From Actinoplanes sp. KI2 (GTDB lineage Bacteria; Actinomycetota; Actinomycetes; Mycobacteriales; Micromonosporaceae): a DNA stretch of 64,000 bases. The notes under the pieces are model-generated. The model was not told where the DNA came from, made no database searches, and saw nothing but the letters and a program-made list of their open reading frames with translations. The stretch is taken from NCBI RefSeq assembly GCF_025630775.1, contig NZ_JAOSZE010000014.1, positions 124,001 through 188,000 on the forward strand, written 5' to 3'. The position numbers were made by a program, and so were the translations under genes. Positions within the stretch are counted from its first letter, which is position 1, and every line of letters begins with the position of its first letter. Below are positions 1-7,933 of the stretch, in pieces.

Positions 1-960
1 GACACGATGGGTCGCGCCTGGCGAAACGGGCTGACCGACGTGGCGCTGGGCGCGGCGGGGATAGCGCCGTTCCGCGACCATCGCGGCGAGACCGACCCGT
101 ACGGCAACGAGCTGCAGCTCACCCAGATGGCCGTGATCGACGAGTTGGCCGCGGCGGGCGAGCTGGTCAAGGGCAAATGCGACCAGGTGCCGGTGGCGGT
201 CGTGCGCGGCTTCCTCGCCACACCCGGCGCCTCGCTCTCGGCCGACGTCACCCACGCGGCCTTCCCTCCCCCGCCCAGCGGTCTCCAAGCCGACGCGGGC
301 CCCGATGCGGACGCGGGCGCGGCGGCCCTGCTCCGCGATGCGGCCAGCGACATGTTCAGCCTCGGGACGGCAGAGGCGCGCGCGGCCGGCCTGCTCGACG
401 CCGCCCAACTGCCCGAGGAGGCGCATCTGCCCGGCGTCCCGGTCGACCCGGCGGCGATCGAGCGCGCGCTGACCGCGGTGGCCGGCGTGCTGAGCCACGC
501 GACGACCGTGACGTCCGACGAGGTCCTCCCGCACAACGGGGTCACCACGGCGCTGCACCTCGCCACCCTCGACACCAGCCCGGCCGGCTTGATGCGCCTG
601 GGAGCCGACGCCCACCGGCTGCGGGCCGCCCTGGCCGCCGAGTCGATCGTGACGGTCGCGCTCCCCCACGAGGACGGCATCCGGCTCGGCCTCTCCGGCC
701 TGGAGGCCCCGGGTGGCGTTCAGCTCGGCCACTCCGGCCCGGAGGCCGCGGGTGACGCCCGGCTGGGCCACACCGGCCCGGAAGCCGCGGGTGACGCCCG
801 ACTGGGCCACACCAGCCCGGAAGCCGCGCACGGCGCCCGACACGGCCACACCGGCCCGGACGCCGCCGGCGGCGCCCGACACGGCCACACCGGCCCGGAA
901 GCCGCCGGCGGCGCCCGACACGGCCACTCCGGCCCGGACGCCGCGGACGGCGCCGCATGA
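1..960 (+). CDS. fbiB: Coenzyme F420:L-glutamate ligase, 3' part (FbiB/CofE family)
   Basis: The reading frame is open at the window edge; the start lies upstream. The first residues (DTMGRAWRNG, then GxTDVALGxAG, DxxGxxDxYGxxL, VxGK and PVxVVRG) match the C-terminal part of the CofE fold, which adds L-glutamates to F420-0 in the cytoplasm. About 130 residues of mostly helical sequence follow, including DMFSLGTAEA, which resembles the start of the FbiB C-terminal region. I do not see a full nitroreductase domain as in mycobacterial FbiB. The last 85 codons are six and a half copies of a 13-residue unit (see the repeat entry). The stop overlaps the next start as ATGA, so the NUDIX gene is probably translationally coupled. 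Family call is firm; the exact architecture upstream is not visible. Confidence 0.82.
   Translation, partial: DTMGRAWRNGLTDVALGAAGIAPFRDHRGETDPYGNELQLTQMAVIDELAAAGELVKGKCDQVPVAVVRGFLATPGASLSADVTHAAFPPPPSGLQADAGPDADAGAAALLRDAASDMFSLGTAEARAAGLLDAAQLPEEAHLPGVPVDPAAIERALTAVAGVLSHATTVTSDEVLPHNGVTTALHLATLDTSPAGLMRLGADAHRLRAALAAESIVTVALPHEDGIRLGLSGLEAPGGVQLGHSGPEAAGDARLGHTGPEAAGDARLGHTSPEAAHGARHGHTGPDAAGGARHGHTGPEAAGGARHGHSGPDAADGAA
703..957 (+). repeat. 39-bp in-frame tandem repeat (6.5 units) in the fbiB 3' end
   Basis: Six full units of 39 bp (703-741, 742-780, 781-819, 820-858, 859-897, 898-936) and a 21-bp partial unit before the stop. Each encodes 13 residues of the form EAAGGARHGHTGP, with D/E, G/H and S/T substitutions. 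Units 2-3 (DARLGHT) and 4-6 (GARHGHT) form two sub-types, which suggests stepwise duplication. Confidence 0.9.
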
Positions 961-1517
961 ACGAAGGGTTGTATGCGGACGCGGTCCGGGTGCTGAGCGA
1001 GTGGGCGGCGACCACCGACGAGGGCGACCTGGCTCGGAAGCGGACGCTGGAGCTGCTGTCCGCCGGCCCCGAGGCGATGACGCGGGCGCATCGGGCCGGG
1101 CACGTCACGGCCAGCGCCCTGGTCGTCGACGGCGACGGGCGGGTGCTGCTCTGCCTGCACCGGCGGCTCGGCAAGTGGATGCAGCTCGGCGGCCACTGCG
1201 AGCCGGGCGACGCCACGCTGGCCGCGGCGGCCCTCCGGGAGGCCACCGAGGAGTCCGGCATCGACGGCCTGGTCCTCGACCCCACGCCGATCGACGTCGA
1301 CGTGCACGACGTCCGCTGCGGCGCCGGCGACGGCACACCGGCGACCGCCTCCACCCACTTCGACGTGCGCTTCTTGGTGCGCTGCCCGCCCGGCGCGACC
1401 GAGCGAATCAGCGAGGAGTCGTCGGCACTCGAGTGGTTCCGCCCCGACGCGCTGCCCACGCCTCTAGCCTCGGCGACCGCCCGCCAGATCCCGCCGGCCC
1501 TCGCCCGCCTGGCCTGA
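957..1517 (+). CDS. NUDIX hydrolase
   Basis: A 186-residue protein with a central NUDIX domain that would hydrolyse a nucleoside-diphosphate-linked substrate using a divalent metal. The NUDIX box is at roughly residues 80-103, with GGHCEPGD followed by LREATEESGI; the REATEE catalytic helix is intact. One extra residue lies between the glycine loop and the helix compared with the classical spacing. The N-terminal 45 residues are a helical extension, and a VVDGDGRVLLCLHRRLGKW strand precedes the box. It overlaps the F420 ligase stop by 4 nt (ATGA). Substrate cannot be predicted; adjacency to F420 synthesis hints at a linked housekeeping role but does not prove it. Confidence 0.85.
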   Translation: MNEGLYADAVRVLSEWAATTDEGDLARKRTLELLSAGPEAMTRAHRAGHVTASALVVDGDGRVLLCLHRRLGKWMQLGGHCEPGDATLAAAALREATEESGIDGLVLDPTPIDVDVHDVRCGAGDGTPATASTHFDVRFLVRCPPGATERISEESSALEWFRPDALPTPLASATARQIPPALARLA

Positions 1518-1547
1518 CAAGCCGCACCGCTCGGCGCTGGGGCGGCG

Positions 1548-3656
1548 TTACTCCTCGGCGCTGGGGCGGCGCTGGGCCACGATCTCGACGCGGGTGGTCT
1601 CGTCGGCGGGGTCGTCCGGAGGACGTTCCATCTTCATGACCGTCATCGAGCGGCTGTGGGTCTCGGCGGCCTCGTCCCCGTTCAACAGCGACAGCGTGAG
1701 GGGACTGGTCGGGTCGTCCGCGAAGTTGGCGGCCTCGGCGTCAGCGATCGACGTAGGGACCTTGGCGTTGACCGCCGGCGTTGTCCCCGTCGGGGTCGGC
1801 GCGGCGTCCGTCGGCGTGGCCTCGGTCGGCGCCGGCGCGGCGTCCGTCGGCGCGGCATCCGTCGGCGCGGCATCCGTCGGCGCGGCATCCGTCGGCGCGG
1901 CATCCGTCGGCGCGGCGTCCGTCGGCGTGGCCTCGGTTGGCTTCGGCGTTGGGGTGGCGTCGGTCGGCGCGGTCTCGGTCGGGATTGACGGCTCGGGGTC
2001 GGTGGGCGGTGGGGGCGTTGCGTCGCGGAGGGTGGGGGCGCGGAAGGCCAGCACGTCGCCGCGGTCGTCCGGGCGGGTGACCAGGGCCGGGCGGATTACC
2101 TGGGTCTTCTCGTCGTCGACCGCCTTGCCGGCCAGGCGGATCACCTGGGTCTCGTCGCCGCCCACGTCGCCGGTCGCTCGGTTGGAGAGGTCGCGGGTTC
2201 GCTGACCGGGTTCCGCATCCGGCGAGCGCACCGGGAACTGCAACACCTGCGGCAGGCGGATGACCCGGGTCTTCTCCTCGGGATCGGCCGTCGGGAACGG
2301 GACCACCTCGGCCACCGGGAGGCGCACGACCTGGGTCCGCTCGCCGTTGTCGGCCGCCGGGAGCCGGACCACCTGGGTCTTGTCTCCGTTGTCCGCCATC
2401 GGCAGCCGAATGACCTCGGTCCGGTCCGCCCCAGCCACCGGACTGGCCACGGTCGAGTCGTCCTCTTCTGCCTCGCTCCCGTCCGCGTCGCCTTCGTCCG
2501 CGTCGCCCTCGCCCTCGCCCTCGTCGCCCTCGCCCGCTTTCGCGGTCGGCTCCTCGTCGGCCGGCGCATCGGCGGCTGGCGCATCAGCGGCTGGCGCATC
2601 GGCGGCTGGCGCGACGACGGTCTCGGGCTCTTGGTCGGCGGCGGCCGTCGGCTTGGTGGGCTCGTCGTCCTCCACCGGTTCGGCCTCGGGCACCTCATCG
2701 GCCTCCGACGCGACGACGGTCGTGGTCGGCTCCTCGTCGGCGGCGGGCTCGGTCACCTCGTCGGCCACCGATTCTGCGGTGGCGACAGTCTCCGTGGGCT
2801 CCTCGTCGAGGGTGATCGTGGGCTCGCCGGGCGATACGTCCACGACGGTGATTGGCTCTTCCGCCGGCGGCGTGGGGGTCGAGGCGACCGTGTCCTCGTC
2901 GGCGGCGGCGACCGTGGCCAGGGCCTTCGGCATCGCCCACGCGATTGTCGGGTCCTCGTCCACGACCGGGCCCGAGACGGCAGCCGGGGCCGAGACCATC
3001 GCTAGGCCCGAGACCATGGCCGGACCCGGGACCATGGCCGCGCCGGGGACCGTGGCGCCCGGGACCATGGCCGCGCCGGGGACCACGGCCGTCGTCGAAT
3101 CGGCGGAGGGGAGGCGCAGGGCCGTCGTCGGGTCGGGGTCGGTGACGCCGTGGCCCACGCCGATCACCGTGGTCTGGGCGATCGACAGGGGCATCCCGTA
3201 CGCGGGCGCCGCCCCGTGGGCCCGGCCGATGGGGCCGATCAGAGGCAGGACGGGCGGCTCGTACTTCGCCCAGCGGCGCGCGCTCAACGCCGTACAGATC
3301 AATGGCACCGCAAGGATCGCGGCCAGGCCGTAACCCGGACGCGAAAGGTCGAATCCTTCCTTGACCACCGCCGGTGGCCAGATGTCGGCGTAAGCCGACG
3401 GCGCGGTCAGCGCCCACGCCGAGAGCGCCAGGTAGACGACGCCGGCCAGCAGCGGGCCGGCCGGTGAGAACGGGCCGAGCACGAGGATGCCGTAGGCGGC
3501 CCCGGCCAGCAGCAACAGCAGCAGGCCGGTGAAGTTCTCCACGGCGAAACCGTCACGGCCGCGCGCGGTCAGGTCGCCGGTCAGCCCCACGGCGGTCAGC
3601 ACCCAGGCTGCCGGCGCCAGGACGAGCGAATACAGGATCGACCTGATGTGGCGCAC
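1548..3656 (-). CDS. Four-TM membrane protein with long acidic, repeat-rich cytoplasmic tail
   Basis: Not a family I can name. I chose the GTG at 3656 (VRHIRSILYSLVL) because GGGGAGAG lies just upstream; the frame stays open to 3884 without a convincing start. Four hydrophobic segments fall in about the first 150 residues. The remaining ~550 residues are low-complexity and rich in Glu, Asp, Thr, Pro and Ala. They include three APAAD units, six PTDAA units and six copies of a D/E-x-T-x-V-I/V-R-L/P motif (for example DKTQVVRLP, ERTQVVRLP, DETQVIRLA). The total is 702 residues. The tail looks disordered and could be a multi-site docking or phosphorylation platform (inference). It is convergent with the upstream NUDIX gene. 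Confidence 0.7.
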   Translation of the reverse strand: MRHIRSILYSLVLAPAAWVLTAVGLTGDLTARGRDGFAVENFTGLLLLLLAGAAYGILVLGPFSPAGPLLAGVVYLALSAWALTAPSAYADIWPPAVVKEGFDLSRPGYGLAAILAVPLICTALSARRWAKYEPPVLPLIGPIGRAHGAAPAYGMPLSIAQTTVIGVGHGVTDPDPTTALRLPSADSTTAVVPGAAMVPGATVPGAAMVPGPAMVSGLAMVSAPAAVSGPVVDEDPTIAWAMPKALATVAAADEDTVASTPTPPAEEPITVVDVSPGEPTITLDEEPTETVATAESVADEVTEPAADEEPTTTVVASEADEVPEAEPVEDDEPTKPTAAADQEPETVVAPAADAPAADAPAADAPADEEPTAKAGEGDEGEGEGDADEGDADGSEAEEDDSTVASPVAGADRTEVIRLPMADNGDKTQVVRLPAADNGERTQVVRLPVAEVVPFPTADPEEKTRVIRLPQVLQFPVRSPDAEPGQRTRDLSNRATGDVGGDETQVIRLAGKAVDDEKTQVIRPALVTRPDDRGDVLAFRAPTLRDATPPPPTDPEPSIPTETAPTDATPTPKPTEATPTDAAPTDAAPTDAAPTDAAPTDAAPTDAAPAPTEATPTDAAPTPTGTTPAVNAKVPTSIADAEAANFADDPTSPLTLSLLNGDEAAETHSRSMTVMKMERPPDDPADETTRVEIVAQRRPSAEE
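1840..1935. repeat. 15-bp tandem repeats (PTDAA codons)
   Basis: Near-perfect 15-bp units (gtcggcgcggcatcc) repeat about six times in the membrane-protein gene. They encode consecutive PTDAA pentapeptides on the minus strand. Copy number could vary between strains because the units are nearly identical. Confidence 0.8.
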
Positions 3657-3900
3657 GGTTCTCTCCCCGGGTGGTTCTGTCTCCAGGACGCTACCCGCGC
3701 CGGGCAAGTAGCCGTCCCGACCGACTGCACCAGCAGCGGCGGCCGGTCGGTTCGGCCGGGCGGGCACGATTGACGGCCGATCAGCCAGCGCGGCCGGACA
3801 CATATCTCGCGGCGGCCTTGTGTCGGCCGGCGCCATGGACGGCACCACGACGGTTTCGAGACGCTCTGAAGCCGGGCTGAACAAAAGTTAAGGTGTGTGC

Positions 3901-5832
3901 ATGACGGGCACAGTGTTGTGGCAACCGCCGGCCGACGTTCGCGAGACCACTCGCATCGGCGACTATCTGCGCTGGCTGGAGCAGCGCGGCCACCGCTTCG
4001 GCGACTACGCCGGGCTGTGGGAGTGGTCGGTGAACGACCTGGCCGGGTTCTGGCAGTCGATCTGGGACTACTTCGAGGTCATCAGCCACGATCCACCCAC
4101 CGCCGTGCTGGCCGACGCCACCATGCCGGGTGCCCGGTGGTTCCCGGGCGCCACGGTGAACTACGCCGAGCACGTCCTGCGCATGCCGGGTCTCGCGGAC
4201 GACGAGACCGTGGTCCTCGCGTACTCGCAAAGTCGTGAGCCGATCCGGCTGAGCGCGCGGCAGCTGCGCGACCAGGTGCGCAGCGTGCGTGCCGGGCTGA
4301 AGGCCCGCGGGGTCGGCAAGGGTGACCGGGTTGCCGCCTATGCCCCGAACATCCCGGAAACCTACATTCTGATGCTCGCTACCACGAGCCTCGGCGCGAT
4401 CTTCTCGTCCTGCGCGCCGGAGTTCGGCAGCCGGAGCGTGATCGACCGGTGGAGCCAGATCGAGCCGAAGGTGCTGGTCGCGGTCGACGGCTACCGGTAC
4501 GGCGACAAGCCGATCTCGCGCACGGCCGAGGTCGACGCGATCACCGCCGCGATCCCGTCGATCGAGCACGTGATCACCATCGGTTACCTCGACTCGCTGA
4601 AGGGCAACTGGGCTCAGCTGCACGGGGACGAGCCGATGGCGTTCGAGCCGGTGCCCTTCGATCACCCGCTGTACGTGCTGTACAGCTCGGGGACGACCGG
4701 CCTGCCCAAGCCGATCGTGCACGGGCACGGCGGCATCCTGCTGGAGCACCTCAAGATCCTGGCGCTGCACCACGATCTGGGCCCGGGTGATCGGTTCTTC
4801 TGGTTCACCACGACCGGGTGGATGATGTGGAACTTCCTGGTCAGCGGCCCGGCGGTCGGTGCCTCGATCGTGTTCTTCGACGGCAACCCGGCATTTCCTG
4901 ATTTGTCGGCTTTGTGGGATCTGGTGGACGAGGCCGGCATCTCGTACTTCGGCACCAGCGCGCCGTTCCTCATGGCCTGCCGCAAGGCGGGGCTACGTCC
5001 GGACAAGCCCGGGCTCAAGGCGGTCGGCTCGACCGGCGCGCCCCTCCCGCCGGAGGGCTTCGACTGGGTCTACGAGGCGGTCGGCTCCGGCCTGCAGCTG
5101 CAGTCGCTCTCCGGCGGCACCGACGTGTGCACGGGCTTCGTGGGAGCGTCGCCGCTGCACCCGGTGACCGAGGGCGTGATCGCCTGCCGCTGCCTGGGCG
5201 CGAAGGTGGAGGCGTACGACCCCTCCGGTGAGCCCGTGATCGATCAGCTGGGCGAGCTCGTGATCACCGCGCCGATGCCGAGCATGCCGGTCGGCTTCTG
5301 GAACGATCCGGACGGCAAGCGGTATCGCGAGGCGTACTTCGACGTCTTCCCGGGGGTGTGGCGGCACGGCGACTGGATCACGATCGGCGCCGACGGCACC
5401 TGCGTGATCACCGGGCGCTCGGACGCGACGCTCAACCGCGGCGGCGTACGCCTGGGCACCGCCGAGTTCTACTCGGTCGTCGAGGGCCTGGACGAGATCG
5501 TCGACTCGGTCGTGGTGCACCTCGAGCAGCACGACAACCCGAACGGCGAGCTGCTGCTGTTCGTGGTGCTCGCCGAGGGCCGCGAACTCGACGACGAGCT
5601 GACCGGCCGGATCCGCCGGGAGCTGCGGACCGCCCTGTCGCCGCGGCACATCCCGGACGAGATCTACCAGGTACGGGCGGTGCCCCGGACGCTGTCGGCG
5701 AAGAAGCTCGAGGTGCCGGTGAAGCGCATCCTGACCGGCACCCCGGTCGAGTCGGCGGCGGCGAAGGGCGCGCTGGCCAACCCCGAGTCGCTGGTCGCGT
5801 TCGAGGAGCTCGCCGCCAAGCGGTCCCGTTAG
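3901..5832 (+). CDS. Acetoacetyl-CoA synthetase (acetoacetate-CoA ligase)
   Basis: A 643-residue ANL-superfamily enzyme that activates acetoacetate to acetoacetyl-CoA with ATP and CoA; the length is typical for the family. The ATG at 3901 is preferred over the in-frame GTG at 3895 because TAAGG lies 8 nt before it. The adenylate-forming motif YSSGTTGLPKP is at about residue 261. WMMWNFLVSG follows, as in acetoacetyl-CoA synthetases, and the TGRSDATLNRGG hinge is at about residue 503. The C-terminal catalytic-lysine region reads LSAKKLEVPVK. The last eight codons are triplicated beyond the stop (see the repeat at 5809). The gene is convergent with a second ANL-like gene. Ketone-body or polyhydroxybutyrate carbon recovery is the usual role. 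Confidence 0.9.
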   Translation: MTGTVLWQPPADVRETTRIGDYLRWLEQRGHRFGDYAGLWEWSVNDLAGFWQSIWDYFEVISHDPPTAVLADATMPGARWFPGATVNYAEHVLRMPGLADDETVVLAYSQSREPIRLSARQLRDQVRSVRAGLKARGVGKGDRVAAYAPNIPETYILMLATTSLGAIFSSCAPEFGSRSVIDRWSQIEPKVLVAVDGYRYGDKPISRTAEVDAITAAIPSIEHVITIGYLDSLKGNWAQLHGDEPMAFEPVPFDHPLYVLYSSGTTGLPKPIVHGHGGILLEHLKILALHHDLGPGDRFFWFTTTGWMMWNFLVSGPAVGASIVFFDGNPAFPDLSALWDLVDEAGISYFGTSAPFLMACRKAGLRPDKPGLKAVGSTGAPLPPEGFDWVYEAVGSGLQLQSLSGGTDVCTGFVGASPLHPVTEGVIACRCLGAKVEAYDPSGEPVIDQLGELVITAPMPSMPVGFWNDPDGKRYREAYFDVFPGVWRHGDWITIGADGTCVITGRSDATLNRGGVRLGTAEFYSVVEGLDEIVDSVVVHLEQHDNPNGELLLFVVLAEGRELDDELTGRIRRELRTALSPRHIPDEIYQVRAVPRTLSAKKLEVPVKRILTGTPVESAAAKGALANPESLVAFEELAAKRSR

Positions 5833-5880
5833 CTCGCCGCCAAGCGGTCCCGTCAACTCGCCGCCAAGCGGTCCCGTTAA
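5809..5880. repeat. Three tandem 24-bp copies of the acetoacetyl-CoA synthetase C-terminal codons
   Basis: Units at 5809-5832, 5833-5856 and 5857-5880 are identical over their first 21 bases (ctcgccgccaagcggtcccg...). They differ only in the last codon: TAG (the gene's stop), CAA, TAA. The array stays in frame, so readthrough of TAG would add 15 residues and then meet TAA. The opposing gene's TAA stop (5879-5877) lies in the third unit. Confidence 0.95.
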
Positions 5881-6605
5881 GCGGTCAGCACAACGGTGAC
5901 CTTCTCGGCGGTGGTGCGGGCCTCCAGCTTGGCCGGGTGCAGGTTGGCGCACAGCACCACCGACGCGCCCACCACCAGCGGCGCGAAGAGCCAGTCGATC
6001 GGGCCCGGATAGGCGCGTGCGTCGATCAGCACCCGGTCGCCGCCGGTGATGCCGAGCTCGGCCGCCCGCTCGGTGGCCGTGCGCATCACCGCCAGGTGGC
6101 TCAGCTCGATCGGGCTGGCCAGGGCTCGACTGTCCGGGGTCACCGGCGCGCCGCCGAAGTGGTCGCCGTAGTTGCGAACGTCTGTCACATAGTCGACAAA
6201 ACCCGGGGGCACCTCGCGCAGCGGCATGGCGAGCGGCAGCAGCCCGGTCGCGTACCGGTCGACGGCCGCCCAGGCCGCCGCCTCGCCGGCCTGCGCCGGG
6301 GTCATGAACAGGGCATCCACCGGCTGCGGGCGGCCGGGAAGTGCGACCGAGAGACCGGCCTCGGACACCCCGAGGAGGATCGCCGCGGTCTGCCAATGCG
6401 GCGGCAGGAGGACCGCGACCGTTTCGCCGCCGCTCAGCCCGAGGCCGTCGACCAGCAGGTTGGCCGTCTTGGAAACCCAGTTCTCCAGGGTCGCGCCGGA
6501 CAGCTCGGTGCGGTCGCCGGTGGCGTCGTCGTACCAGGTCAGCAGGGGCGTCGTCGGATCACGGCGGACCGCTGACGAGAGGGCCTGCGGGATCGTGGTG
6601 TACAC
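5877..6605 (-). CDS. TIGR03089 family protein (truncated acyl-CoA-ligase-like)
   Basis: A 242-residue relative of AMP-binding enzymes restricted to actinobacteria. It keeps an N-terminal ANL-like segment (LTWYDDATGDRTELSGATLENWVSKTANLL, then a GETVAVLLPPHWQTAAILLG strand-turn). It has no SGTTG adenylation motif and no C-terminal subdomain, so it is unlikely to make adenylates. The GTG at 6605 (VYTTIPQALSSAV) matches the usual family start; the frame extends to 6698 but the extra residues look non-coding. No strong Shine-Dalgarno is visible, and a TATCGT box 10 nt before the GTG suggests a short or absent leader. Function unknown. It converges on acetoacetyl-CoA synthetase and shares the 24-bp repeat at its 3' end. 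Confidence 0.75.
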   Translation of the reverse strand: MYTTIPQALSSAVRRDPTTPLLTWYDDATGDRTELSGATLENWVSKTANLLVDGLGLSGGETVAVLLPPHWQTAAILLGVSEAGLSVALPGRPQPVDALFMTPAQAGEAAAWAAVDRYATGLLPLAMPLREVPPGFVDYVTDVRNYGDHFGGAPVTPDSRALASPIELSHLAVMRTATERAAELGITGGDRVLIDARAYPGPIDWLFAPLVVGASVVLCANLHPAKLEARTTAEKVTVVLTA

Positions 6606-6765
6606 CCGATCAACGATAGTGGCGTCACCGTATGTAACTGATCCTGAACGGGCGATGAGGTTACCGAAACGCTTCGAAACAGGCGGTGTCGCGGTCACAT
6701 GCCCGATGCATTCCGGGCGTAGGCTTGCCAGTGGTCTGAATTACAACCTCTTTGGGAGTTGCCTC
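6606..6765. other. Divergent intergenic region
   Basis: About 160 bp separate the TIGR03089 gene from the glycosyltransferase gene. The promoters of both should lie here. I see no clear operator or hairpin. Confidence 0.4.
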
Positions 6766-7914
6766 GTGACCGCCGGTCGCCCCCCGCGAGTGCTCGTCGA
6801 CGCCACCAGCGTCCCCGCTGATCGAGGAGGAGTCGGCAGATACGTCGACGGTCTCCTCGGCGCCCTCGGCCGGATGGGCCCCGAGAGGGTCGATCTCGCC
6901 GTCGTGGCGCAGCGGTCGGATGCGGAGCGTTACAGCCGCATGCTCGGTGACGCCGAAGTGATCGCCGGCCCGGCCGCGGTCGCCCATCGGCCCGCCCGGC
7001 TCGCCTGGGAGCAGACCGGGCTGCCGCTGCTCGCCCAGCAGGTCGGCGCCAAGGTGCTGCATTCGCCGTTCTACACCTGCCCGCTGCGGGCCGGCTGCCC
7101 GGTGACGGTGACCGTGCACGACGCCACCTTCTTCACCGAGCCGGAGCACTACGACAACACCAAGCGGACCTTCTTCCGCAGCGCGATCAAGACGTCGCTG
7201 CGGCGGGCCGCCCGGGTCATCGTGCCGAGCAAGGCGACGCGGGACGAGCTGATCCGCCTGCTCGACGCCGATCCGACCCGGATCGACGTCGCCTACCACG
7301 GTGTCGACGGCGCCGCCTTCCACGCCCCGTCCGACGAGGAGAAGGCCCGCGTCCGGGCCCGCCTCGGCCTGGGCGACGCCGGCTACGTCGCGTTCCTCGG
7401 CGCCAAGGAGCCGCGGAAGAACGTGCCCAACCTGATCCGCGGCTGGGCGCGCGCGGTGGCCGACTGGCCGCACCCGCCGGCCCTGGTGCTGGCCGGCGGC
7501 CAGGGCCACGACGACGAGATCGACCGCGCGGTCGCCGAGGTCCCGCCGCACCTGCGCCTGCTGCGCCCGGGCTATCTGCGCTACGCCGACCTGCCGGGCT
7601 TCCTCGGCGGCGCGCTGGTGGCCTGCTACCCGTCCTTCGGCGAGGGCTTCGGGCTGCCGATCCTCGAGGCGATGGCGTGCGCGACGCCGGTGCTCACCAC
7701 CCCGCGCCTGTCGCTGCCCGAGGTCGGCGGCGACGCGGTGGCGTACACGACGGAGGACCCCGACCGGATCGCGTCCGACCTGGCCGATCTGCTGCACGAC
7801 GAGCAGCGCCGGCTGACCCTGGCAAAGGCCGGGTTCGACCGGGCCAAGGAGTTCACCTGGGCGTCCAGCGCCGAAGTACATGTCACAACGTGGAAACGGG
7901 TAGCCGCCGGATAA
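6766..7914 (+). CDS. GT4-family glycosyltransferase
   Basis: A 382-residue GT-B glycosyltransferase that transfers a sugar from a nucleotide-sugar donor. Start GTG 6766 is chosen for GGGAG 7 nt upstream and because VTAGRPPRVLVDATSV begins the first Rossmann strand; the open frame upstream is antisense to the neighbour. The family motif is at about residues 291-300, SFGEGFGLPILEAM, with the E-x7-E glutamates that bind the donor. The acceptor-side motif GGVGRYVDGLL sits near the N-terminus. The gene is followed after 19 nt by a mannose-1-phosphate guanylyltransferase gene, which suggests GDP-mannose as donor, with mannosyl transfer to a cell-envelope glycan (inference). Confidence 0.85.
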   Translation: MTAGRPPRVLVDATSVPADRGGVGRYVDGLLGALGRMGPERVDLAVVAQRSDAERYSRMLGDAEVIAGPAAVAHRPARLAWEQTGLPLLAQQVGAKVLHSPFYTCPLRAGCPVTVTVHDATFFTEPEHYDNTKRTFFRSAIKTSLRRAARVIVPSKATRDELIRLLDADPTRIDVAYHGVDGAAFHAPSDEEKARVRARLGLGDAGYVAFLGAKEPRKNVPNLIRGWARAVADWPHPPALVLAGGQGHDDEIDRAVAEVPPHLRLLRPGYLRYADLPGFLGGALVACYPSFGEGFGLPILEAMACATPVLTTPRLSLPEVGGDAVAYTTEDPDRIASDLADLLHDEQRRLTLAKAGFDRAKEFTWASSAEVHVTTWKRVAAG

Positions 7915-7933
7915 GCCACTAAACTCTGTGCGC

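Noticed and set aside
542..1459. Long minus-strand frames opposite fbiB and the NUDIX gene
   Set aside because: They are Arg/Ser/Pro-rich, follow third-position GC of the plus-strand genes and have no family similarity; they are antisense shadows, extended by the 39-bp repeats.
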